12,382 nucleotides of DNA. Origin: Acidobacteriota bacterium. GTDB taxonomy: Bacteria > Acidobacteriota > Terriglobia > Terriglobales > Acidobacteriaceae. This document shows, in pieces, positions 9,077 through 12,382 of the stretch. Position numbers and translations under genes: made by a program. Below the pieces are notes generated by a model, which saw nothing but the letters and a program-made list of their open reading frames with translations, ran no database searches and was not told the origin of the DNA. Within the stretch, counting starts at the first letter, position 1; every line of letters starts with the position of its first letter. The stretch lies in NCBI GenBank assembly GCA_021782675.1, contig JAJXUS010000020.1, forward strand, positions 1-12,382, read 5' to 3'.

Positions 9077-10279
9077 GTGCGTGCCAGCAAATTGCTGGCT
9101 CTTCTCGCGGGAATTCTGACCCTCTCGGCGGGGGCGGGTCATGCAGCCGGAGCCCGGCCGGGCGGAGTTGCCGGCGCCCAGCCAGAGGTGCGTATCTCAG
9201 TCGGGCCGTTGGGGTATACCGTCCCCGGGGTCCTGCCATCGCTGTACGCATACGCGCTGACCGAACTGTACTACATCGACGCCACGCATCTGCTGTTTGT
9301 ATTCAATCGGCATGGCCTGATTCGTCGCGACAATAGCTGCCCGCTACCGGACGCGGAGCAGCGGGTGGTCCGCGCCGTAGTTCTGGAACTGCCCACAGGC
9401 AAGGTCATCCGTCAGGCGGATTGGAACCTGTACGACCTCACAAACTATTTGTGGAGTCTCAATGATGGGTCTTTTCTGATGCGGCGCTGCATGAAGCTGG
9501 AGCGCGTTGACGCGGCCCTGACGCCAAAGCCGTTGATTGCGACTGCCGGCAAAATTGACGACATAACGTTCGCTCCAGACCGTTCTCTGATGTCGGTGGA
9601 GGAAGAGCCGCCACCTGCAATGCCTTCTGCGAAGGCGAGATTGCACACCACGCCTCCACCGCTGCGGCCAATTTCGGTGCAATTTATTGGACTGCAACCC
9701 TTGCGGGTGGTGGCACGAACACGCGTACAAACCCCTGGCGACATTCCGTTGATGAACTCAGGAATTCTTGCACCGTTGCCGGGAAAGAGCTCGCACTGGA
9801 TGTACACCCTATTCCCGTTTGCGGGGCCGCCCAGGCGACTCGTTTCGGTAACGTCCTTTTGCCGGCCGCAGACGGTCCCATTGGCACAGGCCATCTTTCT
9901 TTCCATGCTTTGCCCCAATTCCCAGACGCTGGAGTATGACGGCTATAACCTGCAGGGTGGCCATATGTGGCGGATGGCCTTTGACCCGATGCATCTGCTG
10001 CCGCAGTATCTGCTGAGCCGCGATGGCTCGCTCTTCGGGATTGAGACCCTGCACCTTACCCGGCCAATCTCCGGGATTGGTTCCCTGACGAAGGATGATG
10101 TCGATAGCCAGGTCCTCGACATCTTTAGTACGTCGACGGGAAGGCCCATGGGGGAGCTTCGATTCACGCCCGTTTACACCGCGGGGGGCAATGCGGACTT
10201 TTCCCCGGATGGAACCCGGGTTGCCATCCTGCGGAACGGCGTAATCGAGATTTACCGGATCAGCGACTTGAGGCCTTAA
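9077..10279 (+). CDS. Secreted protein of unknown function with WD40-like repeat
   Basis: The function is unknown. From GTG 9077 the product is 400 residues with a clean Sec signal (MRASKLLALLAGILTL, likely cut after HAA, residue 24). The body has short beta-strand blocks: YIDATHLLFVFNRHGLIRR (about 66-84), ADWNLYDLTNYLW with LNDGSFLMRR (114-137), a Pro-rich stretch from about residue 178, and one recognisable WD40/TolB-like repeat near the end (FSPDGTRVAIL, starting at F375, then IEIYRI). This suggests a beta-propeller-like fold. I recognise the HLLFVFNRHGL block as something seen in acidobacterial hypothetical proteins, but I cannot name a family. The start is uncertain: the frame is open to ATG 9014 and TTG 9005. 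ATG 9014 lies inside the palindrome, and bases 9014-9076 have mixed third positions unlike the gene body; neither start has a good ribosome site. It is transcribed away from the M13 peptidase. The stop sits inside a small palindrome (10273-10282). Confidence 0.7.
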   Translation: MRASKLLALLAGILTLSAGAGHAAGARPGGVAGAQPEVRISVGPLGYTVPGVLPSLYAYALTELYYIDATHLLFVFNRHGLIRRDNSCPLPDAEQRVVRAVVLELPTGKVIRQADWNLYDLTNYLWSLNDGSFLMRRCMKLERVDAALTPKPLIATAGKIDDITFAPDRSLMSVEEEPPPAMPSAKARLHTTPPPLRPISVQFIGLQPLRVVARTRVQTPGDIPLMNSGILAPLPGKSSHWMYTLFPFAGPPRRLVSVTSFCRPQTVPLAQAIFLSMLCPNSQTLEYDGYNLQGGHMWRMAFDPMHLLPQYLLSRDGSLFGIETLHLTRPISGIGSLTKDDVDSQVLDIFSTSTGRPMGELRFTPVYTAGGNADFSPDGTRVAILRNGVIEIYRISDLRP

Positions 10280-10331
10280 GGCGATCTCAGCGGCACTGAC
10301 TTACTATTTTTTCTCCGCCTTGCCTCGGCTG

Positions 10332-10340
10332 TGCTAGAAC
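10332..10340 (+). promoter_or_regulatory. Possible extended -10 element for the membrane protein gene
   Basis: TGCTAGAAC combines an upstream TG with a four-of-six match to the -10 hexamer, 24 bases before the ATG at 10365. A T run at 10307-10312 lies upstream, but there is no proper -35 hexamer. This is a weak call, made because the gene needs a promoter within the 85-base gap. Confidence 0.22.
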
Positions 10341-10364
10341 GAGTCTCAACTGAGGAATTGGACG

Positions 10365-11471
10365 ATGAGCGAGCCTGTCAGCAGTCTGCCTGGAACCAAC
10401 CGATTTGGGCCGTTTCGCGCCGGACAAATTCTGGAACGCACGGCGGACCTGATCCGCGAAAGCCCGATGGTCTTCTTCGGCATCGGCTTACTGGCGGTCG
10501 CTGCTGCGGCCATCGCCGGGATGATTTTTATCTTTGCGGAATTTTTGCTCCGCCACTTCAGCCCAGACGGCAGCCCGGCGGCCCGGGCGCTGGCGCTGGC
10601 TCCGCTGGCGCTGCTTTGCTTTGGCGCTGCCTTTGTCGTGGCACAGATCGCGCAGGGCGCCTTCTTCGTGGCCGCGCGGCAAAAGCTGGAAGGTGCCCGC
10701 CCGTCAGTCGGAGAGGCGTGCAGCGTGGCGGCACAGCGGCTGGGAACTCTGGCTGGAATTGCGATTCTGATTGCCCTGCGGATCATCGGCTATCTGCTCG
10801 TCTTTTATCTGGTCTGTGCGATTGTTTTCGGCATTCTGATCGCGGCGCTCGGAGGCATGCGCGTGCTGGCCTCCTTCAGTCCCGGCCATATGGCAAGCTC
10901 CGGCGCCATCCTTCTTCTACTCCTCCTGGGTCTCACGTTTTTCGTCCTTTATTTGCTTTTTCTCGTCTGGCTTATCGCTCGCTATTCGCTGTCCGTTCCT
11001 GCTGCAATGGAAGAGGGCGTTCCGGCTGGTGATGCGATCCGCCGCTCGATTGCGCTGACGCACGGGGCCAAGGGAAGAGTGATCGCGCTGCTCGTTTTTG
11101 CATTTGGGGTTAACCTGGCGCTCGCGGTCGTCACCTTGCCGATCCAGATGCTTTCCATGCGCGGCACTGCCGCGGCCGCCCCGTACCACTCGGTCTCTCC
11201 GGCCGGTATCGTTGTGATTCTTGGCATAACGATTCTCCGCCTCCTTGTAGGCTGGGTGGTCTCCGTGTTTCTGGGTGTAGGATTCGTTCTCTGCTATTTC
11301 GATCTGCGTGTGCGGAAAGAGGGCTTTGGCGGTTCCGCGGCGGCGTTGCCGCCGGGTAGCCTCGCCGTTGCCGGTGGAGCGATGGCGGACCCGCAGGCGC
11401 CTGCGATCCAACCATTGCCGCTTGCGCCGCAGGCTACCGATCTTCCCCAGGACGACCTTCCGATTTCCTGA
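10365..11471 (+). CDS. Six-helix integral membrane protein, GPDPase membrane-domain-like
   Basis: This is an inner-membrane protein of 368 residues and unknown role. The ATG at 10365 has GAGGA (10352-10356) eight bases upstream. After a polar start, FRAGQILERTADLIRESP (about 17-34) leads into the first helix. Hydrophobic segments fall at about 36-60, 74-100, 128-163, 178-205, 237-262 and 280-312. Between helices 4 and 5 is RYSLSVPAAMEEGVPAGDAIRRS, then LTHGAKGR, and the last helix ends in CYFDLRVRKEGFG. This architecture and these loops resemble the membrane domain found alone or attached to glycerophosphodiester phosphodiesterases (Pfam GPDPase_memb type) and related uncharacterised six-helix proteins. 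No phosphodiesterase domain is attached, so no enzymatic activity should be inferred. The C-terminal 50 residues are Ala/Pro-rich and probably disordered. It reads in the same direction as gltB, about 200 bases upstream, with no obvious terminator between them. Confidence 0.78.
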   Translation: MSEPVSSLPGTNRFGPFRAGQILERTADLIRESPMVFFGIGLLAVAAAAIAGMIFIFAEFLLRHFSPDGSPAARALALAPLALLCFGAAFVVAQIAQGAFFVAARQKLEGARPSVGEACSVAAQRLGTLAGIAILIALRIIGYLLVFYLVCAIVFGILIAALGGMRVLASFSPGHMASSGAILLLLLLGLTFFVLYLLFLVWLIARYSLSVPAAMEEGVPAGDAIRRSIALTHGAKGRVIALLVFAFGVNLALAVVTLPIQMLSMRGTAAAAPYHSVSPAGIVVILGITILRLLVGWVVSVFLGVGFVLCYFDLRVRKEGFGGSAAALPPGSLAVAGGAMADPQAPAIQPLPLAPQATDLPQDDLPIS

Positions 11472-11547
11472 AGCCCGGTCGCTCATTTGCGGAATGGAGG
11501 CAGCGCGGAAATTGCCGCGGCCGCGGCTCTGCGTCGGCGATGTGCGT

Positions 11548-11553
11548 TACACT
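11548..11553 (+). promoter_or_regulatory. Possible -10 hexamer upstream of gltB
   Basis: TACACT matches four of six bases of the -10 consensus within the 201-base gap before gltB. It would place the transcript start near 11560 and give a leader of about 110 bases. No good -35 lies 16-18 bases upstream. Apart from this hexamer, the GC palindrome (11514-11527) and the possible leader stem (11561-11610), I see no gene in 11472-11672. Confidence 0.25.
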
Positions 11554-11672
11554 ATTGGCTCCGGTACATCCGACTTCCTTGTTCGTCCAGGATCAATCGC
11601 CTGGTGCCGGCCCAGAGACAATTTCCTATGACCCAGCTTTGACGGGACACCTACATCTCGAGAAGGACCTCC

Positions 11673-12382
11673 ATGCCGAACCACAGCGTCGCCGCCGGCC
11701 TGCCCCATGCTCAGGGGCTCTATCACCCCAGCAACGAACACGATGCCTGCGGCATGGGATTTGTCGCCAGCATTCGTGGAGAGCGCTCCCACGCGATCAT
11801 CGAGCAGGGCATTGAAGTCCTCATTAATCTGACGCACCGCGGGGCCTGCGGCTGCGATGCTGAAACCGGCGATGGCGCCGGCCTCCTGATCCAGATTCCC
11901 CACAAATTTTTTGCGCGCGAGTGTGCCGCGCTTGGCTTTGCACTGCCTGCGCCCGGTGAGTATGGCGCCGGAATGGTCTTTTTTCCGGTTGAAAAGCTGC
12001 CGCGCCTGCAATGTGAAGGCATCTTCGAGAAAATTGTTAAAGAAGAGGGCCTGACGGTTCTTGGCTGGCGCGACACCCCCTGCGACGGCGATGCAATTGG
12101 CCGGGTGGCGCGCGCCTCGCAGCCCTACATCCAGCAGATTTTCATCGGCCGGCCTCCGGCCATGGATGAGGATTCGTTCGAACGCAAGCTCTACGTGGTG
12201 CGCAAGCGCGTGGAGGCGCAGATTGACGCCTCCGATATTGATGACAAGCACTTTTTCTACATCCCCTCTCTGTCGTCGCGCACCATCGTGTACAAGGGGC
12301 TGCTGCTGGCGCCGCAGATCGCCAAATTCTATGGGGAGCTTTCAGATCCGGATGCAGTTAGCGCCATCTGCCTGGTGCATCA
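11673..12382 (+). CDS. gltB: Glutamate synthase large subunit, N-terminal part (runs off window)
   Basis: GltB makes two glutamates from glutamine and 2-oxoglutarate. This end is the glutaminase half, which frees ammonia for an internal tunnel to the synthase centre. The ATG at 11673 has AAGGA (11663-11667) five bases upstream. The first 236 codons are in the window and remain open at its edge; full GltB is about 1,500 residues. The protein starts with a short propeptide ending in HPSNEHDA, followed by C26-GMGF, the N-terminal-nucleophile cysteine exposed by propeptide removal. Next come LTHRGACGCD (53-62) and TGDGAGLL (65-72), the glutamine-binding elements of class II amidotransferases, and later SLSSRTIVYKGL. 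The start is therefore complete and intact. The small subunit gltD, if linked, would lie beyond the window. Confidence 0.96.
   Translation, partial: MPNHSVAAGLPHAQGLYHPSNEHDACGMGFVASIRGERSHAIIEQGIEVLINLTHRGACGCDAETGDGAGLLIQIPHKFFARECAALGFALPAPGEYGAGMVFFPVEKLPRLQCEGIFEKIVKEEGLTVLGWRDTPCDGDAIGRVARASQPYIQQIFIGRPPAMDEDSFERKLYVVRKRVEAQIDASDIDDKHFFYIPSLSSRTIVYKGLLLAPQIAKFYGELSDPDAVSAICLVH

Noticed and set aside
10273..10282. GCCTTAAGGC palindrome at the end of the WD40-like gene, considered as a terminator
   Set aside because: It has no room for a loop and the T run (10307-10312) is 25 bases away; nearby stems are only four base pairs.
10331..11032. 233-codon plus-strand open frame overlapping the membrane protein
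   Set aside because: It is in a different frame from the six-helix protein, which has the proper ribosome site and family-like loops; this frame shows no pattern.
11547..12251. 234-codon minus-strand open frame opposite gltB
   Set aside because: Antisense to the clear GltB glutaminase domain; no independent support.

Overview
The window is a GC-rich, densely coded stretch of a diderm bacterial chromosome. The most likely source is an Acidobacteriota genome of the Terriglobia type. That placement is inferred from the mix of genes rather than from a marker gene: an LPS-assembly lipoprotein (so an outer membrane with LPS), a secreted M13 metallopeptidase with the C-terminal CxxW signature, and a secreted WD40-like protein of a kind I associate with Acidobacteria.

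Layout from left to right: (1) ftsH, lacking only its first few dozen codons, ends at 1811 and is followed by a strong hairpin terminator (1834-1873). (2) A secreted, glycoside-hydrolase-like TIM-barrel protein (1920-4043) has clan-D (GH27/GH36-type) active-site motifs. (3) lptE (4099-4620) and holA (4622-5746) are separated by one base, the same pairing as in Escherichia coli. (4) Two minus-strand genes follow: an EamA/DMT-family transporter (5802-6737), convergent with holA, and an M13 peptidase (6884-8971) with its own near-perfect terminator (6824-6858). (5) Divergent from the peptidase is a secreted protein of unknown function with a WD40-like repeat (start about 9077, end 10279). A perfect 7-1-7 palindrome (9011-9025) sits in the shared upstream region. 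(6) A six-helix membrane protein (10365-11471) follows. (7) Last is the start of gltB, the glutamate synthase large subunit (11673 to the window edge), preceded by a roughly 200-base gap with a promoter-like hexamer and a possible structured leader.

Functionally this is mostly housekeeping: membrane proteostasis (FtsH), outer-membrane LPS assembly (LptE), DNA replication (HolA) and nitrogen assimilation (GltB). Two or three secreted or envelope proteins of lineage-specific type are interspersed. I see no mobile element, CRISPR array, tRNA, rRNA, toxin-antitoxin pair or defence system. Nothing in the window amounts to a new multi-gene system. The parts most worth a second look are the unassigned clan-D-like hydrolase, the divergent peptidase/WD40-like pair with its palindrome, and the leader of gltB. 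No gene-free stretch exceeds about 200 bases.
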